NCBI GenBank assembly: GCA_964035795.1
Contig: OZ038322.1
Location: 658,950-722,949, forward strand
Origin: Pterobdella sp. o SKG-2022
Taxonomy: Eukaryota; Annelida; Clitellata; Hirudinida; Piscicolidae
DNA: 64,000 bases
Direction of reading: 5' to 3'
Position numbers and translations under genes: made by a program. This document shows positions 1 to 13,300 of this stretch, in pieces. The notes under the pieces are model-generated. The model ran no database searches. It was not told the DNA's origin and was given only the letters and a program-made list of their open reading frames with translations. Numbering within the stretch: position 1 is the stretch's first letter; each line of letters opens with the position of its first letter.

Positions 1-567
1 AGAAGCTTTTGTGTTTGTTGAAAAAGTCAAATTCAAAAACAAAAACTCAAAAATCCGAAATAAAAAAAAAAAGTTTGATAACTTCACAAAAGTCGATGAA
101 GATAAAACAAAGAGCACCGCTGAAGAAGGCGAGAGACTTTGAAATCTTTCAAACGAGTAATGATTACAAAGACACCTTCTTTAAACAACCTCTATTCACT
201 GCATTTAATTATTCATATCTTATTTTCTTGTTCGTATCTCATCCTTCAACTTTCTCGAGTGTTTGTGCCAGCATGTGTGTTTGTGTCTCACGTTTGAGTT
301 TTAAGATATATTTTTACATGTGTACTTGTGACGTTCCAAGGTATTTTTCAAAGGAAAAAGGTGACTATTCTGTTATGCTTGACACCATTAAGAGAACAAT
401 ACCTTTCTCAAACTCTCAAACTCTTTTCAATTTTGAAACAAAAAATTCGCACTTTGAATTACTTCCTTTTGTCTTCTTTCAAAATTTAATATATTAAATA
501 AATATGACACAAAAAAAAGTTCAACAATGTTTCAAATTGAAATTCATATTGAAGAAACTTTAAATTT
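1..567. other. Non-coding AT-rich stretch
   Basis: The stretch is AT-rich with no recognisable gene. A 162-codon open frame at 9-497 on the plus strand has a low-complexity Lys/Ser/Phe-rich composition, no domain and no splice context, so I do not call it a gene. Confidence 0.6.
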
Positions 568-951
568 CTCTCCTCCTATCCTCTCTCCTCCTATCCTCTC
601 TCCTCCTATCCTCTCTCCTCCTATCCTCTCTCCTCCTATTCTCTCTCCTCCTATCCTCTCTCCTCCTATCCTCTCTCCTCCTATCCTCTCTCCTCCTATC
701 CTCTCTCCTCCTATCCTCTCTCCTCCTATCCTCTCTCCTCCTATCCTCTCTCTTCCTATCCTCTCTCCTCCTATCCTCTCTCCTCCTATCCTCTCTCCTC
801 CTATCCTCTCTCCTCCTATCCTCTCTCCTCCTATCCTCTCTCCTCCTATCCTTTCTCCTCCTATCCTCTCTCCTCCTATCCTCTCTCCTCCTATCCTCTC
901 TCCTCTTATCCTCTCTCCTCCTATCCTCTCTCCTCCTATCCTCTCTCCTCC
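568..951 (+). repeat. 15-bp pyrimidine-rich minisatellite, about 25 copies
   Basis: A tandem array of the 15-bp unit TCCTCCTATCCTCTC with only a few single-base variants (for example at about 640, 752 and 850). Fifteen is a multiple of three, so frames on both strands stay open; the plus frame reads Ser-Pro-Pro-Ile-Leu repeats. This is a by-product of the repeat, not evidence of a gene. One strand is almost pure pyrimidine, so triplex (H-DNA) formation is conceivable but not shown. Confidence 0.95.
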
Positions 952-3900
952 CAACCATCTCTCCATTGTATTCATCTGTTTGTTTGTCGAAATCGAATTA
1001 AGCATTACGGCAAATAATAAATAAGGTAATTATTGCCGTAAATTCAATTCCAGCATTTTTCTTGCCTCCATCAAGGCGACTTCTGGTTATGATGTCGAAA
1101 AACTGTTAACTACTGAGTTCTACCTTAGAAATAAGCAAATTTGGTTTTTAGTGGAAAGCGTTTAATATTTGAAATTAAAAAAAAGTTTGGAAAGATTTTA
1201 GAAAATCCTTTTGGTTTAGTGGTATTATTGGCACGAACGAGTATAAATTATTTAATGCGAGGTTGTGCAAATATGAGCTTGTTTCAAAATAACAAATTTA
1301 TATGTGAAAGAAAAATGTAGGAATTTACATAAAAAGATTATGTTTATAACCTAATAAGGTAATTTTTTCCATTTTTTCGCACTAATGCAGTGAAAATTTT
1401 AAGATTTTGGAAATATTTTGCACGTTGGAAGTTTTTAAAACACTTTTTTGATTTTTTGAACTTTCTAGTTTGTATTATGTTTTTAAAATCTCAACTTATT
1501 CTTTTTCAACCGACCCCGCCAAGATTGTAATGGACAAAACGAGAAAACACTGCTTGCAATATTTCTAAATTAATTTTATTTAAAATTTCGATTTCACACC
1601 AAATTATTTTTGAAACTCTTATAGTCTCGATCCTGTTTTAAGCATAGACTCACTTACAGCACTAAATTTCTACACAACGTCATTGCCAAGAGAATGCTAA
1701 TGTCTTTCAAATATCAACTCTTTATAATAGTTTCGAATCTGCCCTTGTTTCATTTCTTATCACGCTTGTCTAGAGCAATTTTTTCTGCCTATAAATCTTC
1801 CAAACGGGTTTCAAGCAAAATTAATTATCGAAACAAGTTTTCAAAATGCTTCGATTGCAGTTCCGAGTTTTAGTTAATGTGTTTTCGGTGGAGTGTTTCA
1901 CGAGGCACAAGCTAAAAAGGTTGTTTCAATTCTTCGTGCTGTGTTGCATATAGAAAACCGAATTTAGAAGATAATGCGAGTCGGAATGTTCTTAATGAAG
2001 ATGGCAGGCTCTCCTTCTAACTCACGTAGCGCCATCCATCAATCCCTCACACACACTTCCATATCACATACAGACACACACAAACATCATCTCGGTGCCC
2101 CAATGAGATTCGCAGGTCAATGCGTGTCACTTAGTTTGACCTTTGAACTATGTGTTTTAATATTCATGACTTGCTTGAATTGTGATTATAGGCTGAGTTT
2201 TGAAATGTTTAACACCAAAAACTTCACGCACCATTGATGCCATAGTTGACCATCAGTTCCAAAACCTCTACTACCAAAACATTCCCAATTTTAAAAATTC
2301 AAAACTCACAGAAAGCAGGCAAATTAACTCAAAACAAAATTAATTCAAGCAAAAAGACAATGATTCAATCTGACTGAGAAACCACTGAAGCATGACGATG
2401 ATTTGGCATAATCGTCAAAACATTCAAGCGTGAAGTCCTACATGTTTGCCATGAAAACTTTAATTTCGACTCGTTTTTTCAGTTTTTTTTGATGAAATTT
2501 TTTCCCATAATGACGACGTTGATTTTGATTCGATTTTTTATGTTTGTTTTACTTCAATATTTGTTATTTCATAATTTAGAAAAAATTTTTCAAAATAAAA
2601 ATGAAAAAATATTCAAAGCAATTAATGCAATTTTGTGTTGAAAGCCAAAATGAAAACGTAATTAAATTAACTCAGAATTTTTAGAACTACTCAAAAATAA
2701 TTTTCTAATCAAAAATTCTGCATCAAAAATTGACGAAAATTTCACAAATTTTTAAAATTAAATGTTTTTATGAAGAAAATTTAAAATCATTGAAAAGTCC
2801 AAGAATATTCAAGAGAAAAAAGCAAAAAAATCCGCAGCACCAAAACGCCTTCGAGTCAACTTTCCCGTCGTTTGCAGAAAGTTTCGGGTGCTTTTGCTAA
2901 AATCATTTTCACCTTTTGGTGTCCATAAAAGTGAAGAATAATTTGGAGTTTCTAACTCCCATACAGCCATTATGTCTTGAGGTCTGTACCCTTTTCAAAT
3001 TTGTTTTAAGTTTATAGAGACAACCATGACTCAAACCTCTGACAACCACTTCCAAGCATTTAATCCTTGAGATTTCAAACGTTTGTATTTCCTTGGTCTA
3101 GATTCGAAATCTTTCCATCTGAAACCATCAAATAGCATTTCAAAATCACGCAAGTCTGTGAGGAAGTTTATGAGGATTGCAAGTGTAAAAATGTCTCAAA
3201 AACGGTTTCATTGTCAAAAAAATATTATTAAAAAGTGAATTCTATTTAAATATAATGAAACAATTTGATAAAGTTGAGTAGGATTGAGTAAATAGATATT
3301 TTATGAAAAATGTTTCTGAAAGAACATTTTTAAAAGGCTTTTAACGACAAAATGGCTAATGTTTTTGAGCATTTTAAATCTTTTTCAAAAACTTTTTGAA
3401 ATTATTTTCAAAATATTCCTTTCTCTGTGTCACGAAAACTCAAACTCGACCAAACACACAAACACGCGCTATTAAGACAGGTCTTTATGACAGCCGTAAA
3501 TACACATCGGATTTTTGAAACTATTTCTTCTCCAAGACATAATGGTGTCAAGTTTTCAGCATCAACGCCACATTTTTTTGGCATTTTTTATGATGACAAA
3601 AGCATAAAACTGTTGTGAATCTTGTGCTAACATGTTTGACTGCTAACTGGGAGGGATCTCTTTCATTGAGTCTTTCTATTCAAGCTGACCAACTCATTTG
3701 TGCCAACCTCTAATTTACTTCAATTTTTGCATTTTTTTCTTTTTTGGATGTCAATGTTTTGAAATGTTGAGAAATGTTGAGAAATGTTGTAATATTTCAA
3801 TCAAATCATCACAATTTTATTTTTTCTCTTCACTTTAGCTTTTCTTTAATTCGCATCCAATTAAACAAATTATAGGAATTTCAAAATTTTATTGAAAAAT

Positions 3901-4540
3901 TCTTAAAAACAACAATTTCCAAATTTTTCTAATTTATTATATATTTAATATTTATTTTTCATACATTTAATAAATTATTTATAGCATTCGGACCGATTCA
4001 AAAATAATTTAGCTGACAAGCGAAAATACCCTCCGTCGTTGAAGACATACAAATTTTTATAAAAGTCGGAAATTAGCAGCTGCAATAATGCGCAGAGTTA
4101 ATGCTGAAAAAAATGGAAATGTAGACATTTTGTTTTATGGACATGTTTTCAAAATGGAAGAAGGAGTTTTTGTGAGTGAAGGATAAATAAGCTTTTTTTG
4201 AATTACTTTGAACATAAATACGGAAAGTTTAGAGATTTCTTAGATTATCCATTATTGTTTTGAACTTGCATATATAATTTGGTGGCTGTTCTCATGCAAG
4301 TCATACCAACATCTATTGAAACAACATCTCAACATCACAAACACACACACAATAAGTTAATGATACCATAAGAAATACTATGAGCAAACAAAAATGGCAT
4401 TCAAAAAGTACATATTCACGTCGGGTTGACAAACACAAATCGATGCCATGGCAGACGGTCATAATGAATTAAGTGCTCAAAACAACAGAAACACACCACT
4501 TCTTGTAAAAGATGCACTCAAAACATAACTACTCCAAAAA
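952..4540. other. Non-coding stretch, nothing recognised
   Basis: About 3.6 kb of AT-rich sequence. Open frames at 1974-2237 and 3427-3618 are short, have no family motif and lack convincing splice contexts. A short CA-rich patch lies at about 2048-2085. The 5' exon of the downstream Ig gene could be hidden here, but I could not identify it. Confidence 0.5.
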
Positions 4541-4545
4541 CAATC

Positions 4546-4655
4546 GCCATTTTGACTTTCGCTGACGTCATCTACTCGGTCACGTGATTATAATGAAAGG
4601 CAGGTTTTATAGGCGTTAAATAGGTATTGATTGTGGTGGAAAGAGCATGCGCGAG
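4546..4655. promoter_or_regulatory. Candidate promoter-like motif cluster (CRE, E-box, NRF1-like)
   Basis: Within about 110 bp there is a YY1-like CGCCATTTTGAC, a perfect palindromic CRE octamer TGACGTCA (4563-4570), an E-box CACGTG (4581-4586) and an NRF1-like half site GCATGCGC (4645-4652). Such sites are typical of TATA-less animal promoters, and the surrounding DNA is otherwise AT-rich and CpG-poor. The cluster lies about 3 kb upstream of the first Ig-gene exon I can identify. No transcript start or first exon is demonstrated, so promoter function is inference. Confidence 0.3.
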
Positions 4656-4659
4656 ATTT

Positions 4660-7600
4660 ATCACCTTGAGAAAAGTTTTCTATTCGGAAATATGAATTGA
4701 TAAAATGTTTTGGAATGAATTAATTCAGTTTAAATTTATGCAAAACGATTTTAAAAATTAATCTTTAAAATAAAACTTGAGGGAAACATTATTCGAGAGC
4801 TTTTTAGAGAAACATGGAAACAAGTATTTGTGAGCATTTGCAGACATAAAGCTAAAAGCGCAAAATTCAAAAATTGAAATAATGAATGAAATTGACTTTG
4901 TAATGTTTGTGAAAGCAAAAAAAGGCTGCATCGTTTTAATGTCGCAGGTGAATGAAATTTTTAAAAGACCAGACTAAATTTTGTGAGCCTAGTGATGAAT
5001 TTCGAAACTTTTCCAAGTTTTAAAAATTCATATGAAGAATCTTAATTTTTGAAGAAATTGAAAAATTAAATTCTCTTAACAAATGGCCAGCTCACTAAAG
5101 GATTTTTCAAGTCTTGGCAAGTCCTAAATAACTCTCAATATAAACTGACTTCATAATTTTCTAATACGCCGAAGTGAAACTTTTTGAAGAAAAACTTTTG
5201 AGTTTTTAGCAGGTGTTAGTAGGTTGGAGTGGTTAAATGGCATATAATCAAAGCTTTGTATGAATTGTAACTCTGTGAACGCCTTTGGTTACGAAAGTCA
5301 AGTTGTTGATTAAAACAATGCGAGTCTGCGATAAAAGTATAAGCCAGAATGGAATTAAAAAAATTGGAAACTTTGAAAATAGCATTAATCAATTTTTTCT
5401 CAAGTTAAATATTTGAGCACATTGTTCGATTTAAAGTTTCAGATTTCCCTGCAGGCTGTGGTTTAAGAAGCAAACGATTGGGTAGCAAAGGTCGATACTC
5501 ACGTCAATATTGCAAGCTCTTTGGTGCTTTTTCTTATTAGTTATTGTTCTTTATCCTCTTAGCACGCAGAACACTTCTTTCATTCCTTCCTATTCTTCAT
5601 TCATTCAATGTTGCAAGCTTCAGTCCCACTGGCTTGTGTTTGCTATTTTCAAAAATTTGTGTTTGAAAAATTAGTTGGAATCTAATTTTTTCTTGATGTT
5701 TTGTTTAAAAAATACTTTTTTTTATGAAAAACATTTTGATCTTTGTTTTCAGTTTATTTATATTTCTTGAAATTTTTTTTTAGATCTATTTATAGACCTA
5801 CCCAATATTTTCATTTCTGCGTGTCATTCAAAGTCTACTTGCTTTCAACTTTTAGTTTGGCTTGTAAAAAAAACTTTAATCTGTTTCAACTTTTAATTTC
5901 AAAATTTTTTGTTTAAAAAAAAAAGTTAAAACTTCATAAACTGTTGAAAACTAGTAGACACATCAAATAATCGTGCAATGGAGAGGCAAAAAAGAGGGCA
6001 AAAATGCAAACAAATCTGGTGTAAATTAACTTTTAAAATTCAATTGAGACTAATGTAAAAGCCATCAATGTTTCCATGGTTTCCAAATGTTAAGCAGTTG
6101 TGATTCAAGTTGGGGAGTTTACAAGATGAGGTTAGTGCTAGGGTTGCATGAGGGCATGTTCAAATAGACTTATCAATGGCAACTGAAGATAAATTTCAAA
6201 CAATTTTTAAAACGAATATCAATAAATCTTCAAACTATTTAAAAATAACTTTGAAAAAAGTAAATTAATGGAGAAAATAATTAATTTAAAAAGATAATGA
6301 AACAAGGGTTGTGATATAGAGATAAATGAGCGGGGTTGAAAAAACTAATGGCGAGAAGGCATGCGAGAATGCAGTAACAGCTAAACAAACTGCTTGAAAG
6401 TAGAATAATTCAAATGCTCTATTTATAAAATTTATATCTAAAACGAGGTTGAATGAAAACGGGACTGGTGCAAAACGGGGTTGATGCAAAACGAGGCTGA
6501 TGCAAAACGGAGTAAAAAAAGGTTAAAGTGCTGTTGATGGACGTCTTATGTCAACCCCTACATCTTTGTGTTCCTAATGGAGATACAAAAACTTTTGATT
6601 TGATGAACAATAACATCGACATCCAAATGCCTCTTTTTGTGAGCAAAAATAGCGAGCAAAACTGCCTTAGTATTCCAGGGATTCACTTCAATTAACATAA
6701 AGGCAGCTTGCAACTAATTTTTCATGTCATACACAAAAGCCATTAAAACTGCCAAAAGAGTTTTTCTATTAAAGACTCGCACACACAAGTTTTTAATAAA
6801 CTTAATACTTTGAGGAAGTTTCCGACTTGAGAAGATGTCAAAGTACTCAGTCCCACCCCTTTTTTCATCACACTTAATATAAAAAATAGAAATCTTTTGA
6901 GTGTTTTTACTCGTGAGCCATGCCGCCATTTTGAAGGGCAATAAAAACCAATTTGCATGAAAGCATCAAAAACAACATGAGGAATACAGCATGTTCTAGG
7001 TACCACTTAATCAAGTCATCTGGTGCTCTTTTACACCTATCTCAACTTCTTAAATTAAATAGCTTTTTTGTTGATCACAATTTTTTAAATATGTCTTATT
7101 TTAAAAAAGCCACATTTTTTTTAGTTGTGAATCAGAAAGTTCATTACATCAACAGTTGGAAAACCCCGAAATACTGCAAAATTTTTTTCTGTACCACTTA
7201 ATATTTTTATTTTTCTAGAAAATATTTAAACCGAAAAAAAAATACATGCCAATATTTCATACTTTTGAGATAAATAATTTTCAAATTCAAAGCTCAAAAC
7301 TTTTGAAACTAATTAAAACTTACATACACCGAGTCTTCCCCCACTCAAACCATTCCCTTCCTCCCCCATACCACCCCCCTCCACCCCATTTCGCATGTCA
7401 CATCTAAGTTCCACAACCTCCACCAACTGACATTTTATTTAAACAAGTCACAACTATATTTTAGAAACCCTTGTAAATGAAATCTAATTTGGAATAAACT
7501 TCTAGTTGAAAGTGATGACTCAAATCGATATATAAACTTTGTGTCAACAAACATTTTTATCTAAATTAACTTTTCTTCAAAAGAATTTCACGTGGAAACT

Positions 7601-7669
7601 ATGGAACGAAATGTAGAGAAACTTTTAATTTGTAATGCACTTTATCTCCAAAACATTGAAACTGTGCAG
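4660..7669. other. Non-coding stretch upstream of the Ig gene
   Basis: AT-rich sequence. Short open frames (6286-6489, 6714-7006, 6953-7201) have no recognisable domain. The first identified Ig exon starts in phase 1, so at least one upstream coding exon (start codon and probably a signal peptide) must exist, here or further upstream, but none could be recognised. Confidence 0.5.
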
Positions 7670-10312
7670 GCTGGGCAAGAGGGGAGGTTGTGGTGGGCAG
7701 AAGAGGAGACAACTTGAGACTGGAGTGTGAATTCGAACTGCGGGAATTCAACAGGTTTTACAACCCTATCACTTGGACAAAGATTCAAAAGGTTAGTCAA
7801 AAACCACCACAAACCGCAAGGTTAATTTATAAATCTTGAAGTGGTGTATGTGTCAACGCAGACTTTTGAGAAACTTGAAACTCATATTAATAATGGTAAC
7901 CTGCATTTAGAAAAAAACTGTTGAAGTATTAAGAGAAGCTTTTAATTTGTAGGGGTAAAGTTAGGTGCATGAGTTGATGAGAGTTTGTATTGAGAGTGCA
8001 GTCAAAGATATTCGGTGAATGCCTGATGAGTTTGAGTGATAAAATTTTTATCAAAATAAATTTTTTGAAAAAAATTTTATGGTGCTTTGAAATTGAAAAT
8101 TCAGTTACTAAAAATTGCTTTAGACTTTCAAAAATAGCTTTCCAATAGAGATTGTCATACGGAGAAAAAAGGAATTTTGTAAAAAAAGCTTAATTTTTCT
8201 CTTTGGAGCCTTTTGGTTTTATTATTCATGCTGTAGATATATTTAAATAATTCAATTTGTTAATGAATAACACCCAAAATAAATAAATACCCAGCTTCCG
8301 AAAAATTTCAAAAAAGGCTTTGAGTTCGATGCGGAAAACAACGATTTTCACACTCAACATTTGAACGCTCTTAGCTCCCATGAAAAATACCTCGCTGAAT
8401 TCATGAAGGATAAAATTCGAGAAGAACATAACTTCCACAACCACTATTCCTTCTCCAACTTTCCTCCACCACCCTCACATCATTATTCTTCTCATTTCAA
8501 CAAAACCCTTCCAAAACACATCGTCTCTCTTGAACCAATCGCTGTAAGAAGTTTTAAAAGTGAGATAAAAACACGACAAATGAACCACTTCCGCCCTCAA
8601 TTCAGAGATAGTGACGTCAACCTCCAAACTACCATTTCCAACTTTTCCAACGAATATTATGACGTCATTGAGACCCCCATAAACAACCAGGGGAACATCC
8701 TTCCTCCTTTCTTGTACACCCACCGTTTTGACGTCAGCATCAAAGTTGAGAAACCAAAGTGCAAGATGGTGCTGCTCATTAGAGGTTTGTGCGCAGTCGT
8801 CGTTATGTCATTTTTTATGAGTTTTGTTTTATATCAGCATTTGTGTTTTTTTATTTTTAGTTTTGTGATCCTATTGGTTGTCTGGATGGATGATTCATTC
8901 ATAAGAAATATGATCCAAATTTTTATTGGGTCAATTTAAATTAATTGGGTCAGTTTTTGATTTTTTATCACATGTTTTTAAATAATTTTACTTTTCGCCA
9001 TTTTATGTGATTATTTTCACTAAATAATTTCAATTAACCAATATTGACTTTCAGGTTTGAAAGTTTAGAATTCCAATTCATAAATAACAAAAAGCATGCC
9101 TGGAAACAAATAATTTCTATAACAACATATATAAAAGACTGAGTTTGTAAAGAAAAGATCTTTCAAATTCACAAATCCTAGTTGCTCGTTTGTTGTCCTC
9201 ACGTAGACCTCTCATTAAAATCATTTAAATTTGCAACCAACCAATAACGTTCTTATATGGTATCTTTGCTTTTTTGTTTTGGATAGGAATGAAAGACAAA
9301 AATGATGAAGAAATGGGCTGTCACAAGTATTCATATTTCGTGGTGATGATTTTAAGCCGGTTTTGAAAAAGTTGCAGAACTGTTGAATTTTGCAGCTATC
9401 TTTGATTTGTATCATCTCAAAATGCTTTCATAACTGCTGACTGTCTTTTAAATAATTTTGATTTAAAAAAATTTTTTTTGTCTAAAATCCCCGGAAACAT
9501 AAATTTCTCCAAGAAAATTATTTTGATAAACTAAATTTTTTTTTGTTTCAAATTTTATACTTAAGCTAGGCATTGATTTTTTCTCCAATAGAATCAAAAA
9601 AATTTCTCGCTCAGTTTTCTTCTTGCGGCAACAAGACAAACGGATTTGCAGACGTGAGCATCCGTCTACTTTTGCAGTGTCATTTTCCATGTGTCATTCA
9701 CTTTCACTTCCCATGTTAAACTTCACATCAAATATCTCAAAATTGATCTTCAGAAATATTTTCGAGTCAAAAACTGAAAAATTCTTCCAACATTCATGGC
9801 AGTATAAGGCATTGAAACAGCTTGGAAATGATTACATAAAGCATTATTTGATCAATATATTTCATGGTTAAGTTTGCGAACTTTTATTCATTTATATCAA
9901 CCAATCAGTAACCTCCACAAATCACAATAATAATAATAAACAATTTATAACAAAAATAATAATAAGCAATTAATAACAATAATAATAATAAAAATAAACA
10001 ATTAATAACAAGAATAATAATAAAAAACGGAAAAAATAATAATAAAAATAAACAATTAATAACAAGAATAATAATAAAAAACGGAAAAAATAATAATAAA
10101 AATAAACAATTAATAACAAGAATAATAATAAAAAACGGAAAAAATAATAATAAAAATAAATGAGAATGAAAAAATAAGAGTAATAAAAACAAACGACAAA
10201 AAACTAATAACCACAGACATAACGGCTGCAGACACCGGCCAATACAGGTGTGAATGGTTTGGCAAGAAATCCACTGTGCTTGGTAGTCTTTATCATACTG
10301 TTTTGATGGCAG
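7670..10312 (+). CDS. Ig1 (V-type) module, exons 1-3 of the Ig gene
   Basis: Exon 7670-7791 (acceptor CTGTGCAG, donor GTTAGT) gives the B-strand Cys and C-strand Trp (RLECEFE ... NPITWTK). Exon 8295-8784 (acceptor TACCCAG, donor GTTTGT) continues in phase 0 and ends with CKMVLLIR. Exon 10217-10312 (acceptor AACCACAG, donor GTTGAT) supplies DITAADTGQYRCEW and the G strand. The GAC codon of the DITAAD motif is rebuilt across an intron, which supports the model. About 120 residues, rich in His, Asn, Phe and Pro, are inserted between the C and E strands relative to a normal V domain. Confidence 0.82.
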
Positions 10313-13300
10313 GTTGATGGGGGTGGGGAGGGTTGGTTGTGGTGTGAGGAGTAATGGGGTGGTGTAAGGAGTGGTGTGCGAAAGGAAGGAGGAATGGTGG
10401 TGGTGGGCGAGGTTGTTGGTGGTGTAGATGGGGTGAGGTTTTTTTGTCACACCATTCTTTGCACTGACTGTCACTGAAGGTTGCAAGTTTGGGGATTAAG
10501 GATTCGATGTCTGATGATTCAATCAATAACCGTGCTTTTGTTGCTGTTTATTATCATTTGTTTTTATATTGTCATTTAAATATTGGGATTTTTTTTGTTT
10601 TTCTTCAATTTCATTGTTTTTTTTTTTTGCACTCTTCGATGTTAATACACTCTTACCCCCTTAACAATCATAAGTTTTTACAATCATAATAAAATAACTA
10701 AAAATAATAATAGTTTTATATTTATTTTTGATGTCCACATTATCAATCTTAAACTTTTGAAGTTTTAAAAACACGTATTCCAAAATTTAAAAATCCACTG
10801 AAACATTTCTCTACCCGGGATTTGAACTCCCGCCATTTGGGTTTAATCGACCCAAATTAATTTTATTCAATTTTTTCTCATTGTTGTTTTGCTTTTTTTT
10901 GTTTTTTTTTTATTGATTTTTCTATATTTCCAACAAAATATTTTTCGTTTTTGTTGCCAATTTAATTGTTTTTAATTGTTCTTATCATTTAAGTTGCTTG
11001 CTCTGTTATGCTTCATAAAAAATTCAAAAAAGAAACTTGGAAAAGTATATATTTATGCAGACAAAATATCAATAAAGTATTATTAATGCTCATAACAGAA
11101 AATAACTCCAGTTTAAACAAACTAATGTTTTAGTTATAGAAAATTATTTTTCTATCAAACAAATTGAAACACTTCAAATACTGAAACTCTAAAAGAGTGG
11201 TTTATATGAAACGTAAAAGAGAAATAAAAAGCAACAATCCTTATGGCTGCGTGGGATCGATGGTGGGGAAACATGGAAGAGCAGTGAATGCTGCGAATTA
11301 GTGATGTTTCAATGACAAGCGATGTTTTGTTGCTGATCCAAAACTCTGTTTGTGTTTGAAGCTTCAATAAACAAGTAGATTACATGGATCCAAGTGTGGT
11401 TTGAAGGAATAGATGTTTGGATGGCTCGGTGGATGAGGGGGTTGTTATTGAAGGGGGATGATGGATCGATAGATGCATGGATGGATGGATGCATGGATTG
11501 ATGGATGCATGCATGCATGGATGATAGATGGATGGATAAAAAAACGGATGGATGATGAATAGGATTGATAATAGTGATTTTCTAATTGAAATTTCGTTTC
11601 ATATTGTGGTGCAAGGAGTATCATTGAGGAAATATTTAAAAGTGAAGCAATCAATATCAAACAAAATGCTTGTGCCAATGAGGTTCTCGCTAATGGCAGT
11701 TGGAAGATATTAATAATAAGAATAATAATAATAATTAGTTATTTGTATAGTGCCTTTTACGCATCGTTCAAAGGCGCTCTACTATGAACTGCTTGAAAAG
11801 GTAGGTTTTTAAATTTCTAAGAAAAATAGGATAGAGAGAGGATTTGAGATTAGGAAAAAGAGAGTTCCAAAGAAGTAGACCAGAAAATGAAAAAGCAGAT
11901 TTAGCGTAGAAGTGAGAGAGAGAGATAATGAAAAGTTGAGAACGAGTAGAGGACCGTAGGCCGGCACGTTTTGGAGGTAGTAAAAGGTTAGAAAGATAGG
12001 AAGGCGAAGTAAAATGAGAAATTTTGTACATGAGAGAACAGATTTTGAAGAAAAAGCGAAAGTGAAGAGGTAGCCAGTGAAGATCGACAAGAGATAGAGA
12101 GATATGAGAGAATTCGAAAGTATGAGAGACTAGGCATGCAGCAGAGTTGAAAGCTTCAGTTAGAGGGTAAAGAGTATATTTAGAAAAATTAAAGTACAAA
12201 GAGTTGTAGTAATCAAGTCGGGAAAAAACAAGAGAGCAGACAGAAATCTTAAGAGAGGCATCATCGAGATAAGAAGAGATCTGTCTGATAAGACGTAGGT
12301 GAAAAAAAAACAAGAAGAAGCAACAGGGAGGATTTGAGGATTGAAAGAAAAAGAGAAATCAAGGAAAAAGACAAAACAGTGAATAGAGGAGAAGGGATAG
12401 ATAGTTAGTTCGGAGATCATAATGGAAAGTGAGAGAGGAAGGAAGAGCTTTAGACTAAGAAAGATAGATGAACTTAAATGTTAAGGGATCAAGCTTTAGA
12501 TGCATGGAGTCACTGCATGAAAGAATAGAAGAGAGACAGAGACTAGAGCAAGAAAAAAGTCATCAACGTCAGTGAAAGAAGAAGAGTCAACAGAGGAAGC
12601 CGAAAGAAGTTGAATGAAAAGTGTTTTGTCAAGTTGAGACCAAGAACGAGTAAATACCTTGACAGTAGAGGAGAATTTAATGGGGTTGGCAGGGAAAGAA
12701 GGTTGAATAAAATAGTGATCAGAGAAGGAGATTGGGTGAGTAAGAATACTAATGGGTTTGATAAAGGATGATGTGATGAAATGATCAATGGTGTTGCCAG
12801 AAGAATGAGAGGCAAAATGACAATGTTGAGAAAGATTAGAAAGTTCAAGAAGTTCTAGAAATTCGTTAGTGTAGAAATTAGTTTTGATATTAAATTGAAT
12901 GTTAAAGTCACCTACAATATAAAAAAGAGAGAAAAGAGTATATAGAAATTCAAGTAAGGCAGAGAAATCATTAATAAATGAAGAGAGATAAGAAGAAGGT
13001 CGATAAATAACAGCAATAAACAGAGTGAGAGTACCAAATTTAAAAGAAGAGATAAAGGATTCAAAAGATTTAAAATTAAGATGAGAAGTTTTGGAGGAGA
13101 AAAAGGTAGATTTGTAAAAAAGACAGATTCCTCCATAATTGGAAAAAAAGGTAGAAAGAGGACTTTGAGAAGCACGAGCAAGTTCAAGGAAAGAATAAGA
13201 GGAAGGACAAACAGAGATAAGAGAAGGAGAAGAAGCAGATTCATGCCAAGTTTCACTGAGAACTAGAAAGTCAAGATTGGAATCAGAAAGGAGATTAAAA

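Noticed and set aside
527..1024. Ser-Pro-Pro-Ile-Leu repeat protein (plus) or Arg-Arg-Glu-Asp repeat (minus)
   Set aside because: Both are translations of the 15-bp minisatellite; there is no signal peptide, splice context or non-repetitive domain.
1846..1953. Possible first exon of the Ig gene (MLRLQFRVLVNVF...)
   Set aside because: A short 35-codon frame without a good signal peptide, and no donor in the required phase 1 that would join naturally to the exon at 7670.
10810..10860. tRNA gene
   Set aside because: Only a B-box/T-arm-like motif is present; no acceptor stem, D arm or box A was found.
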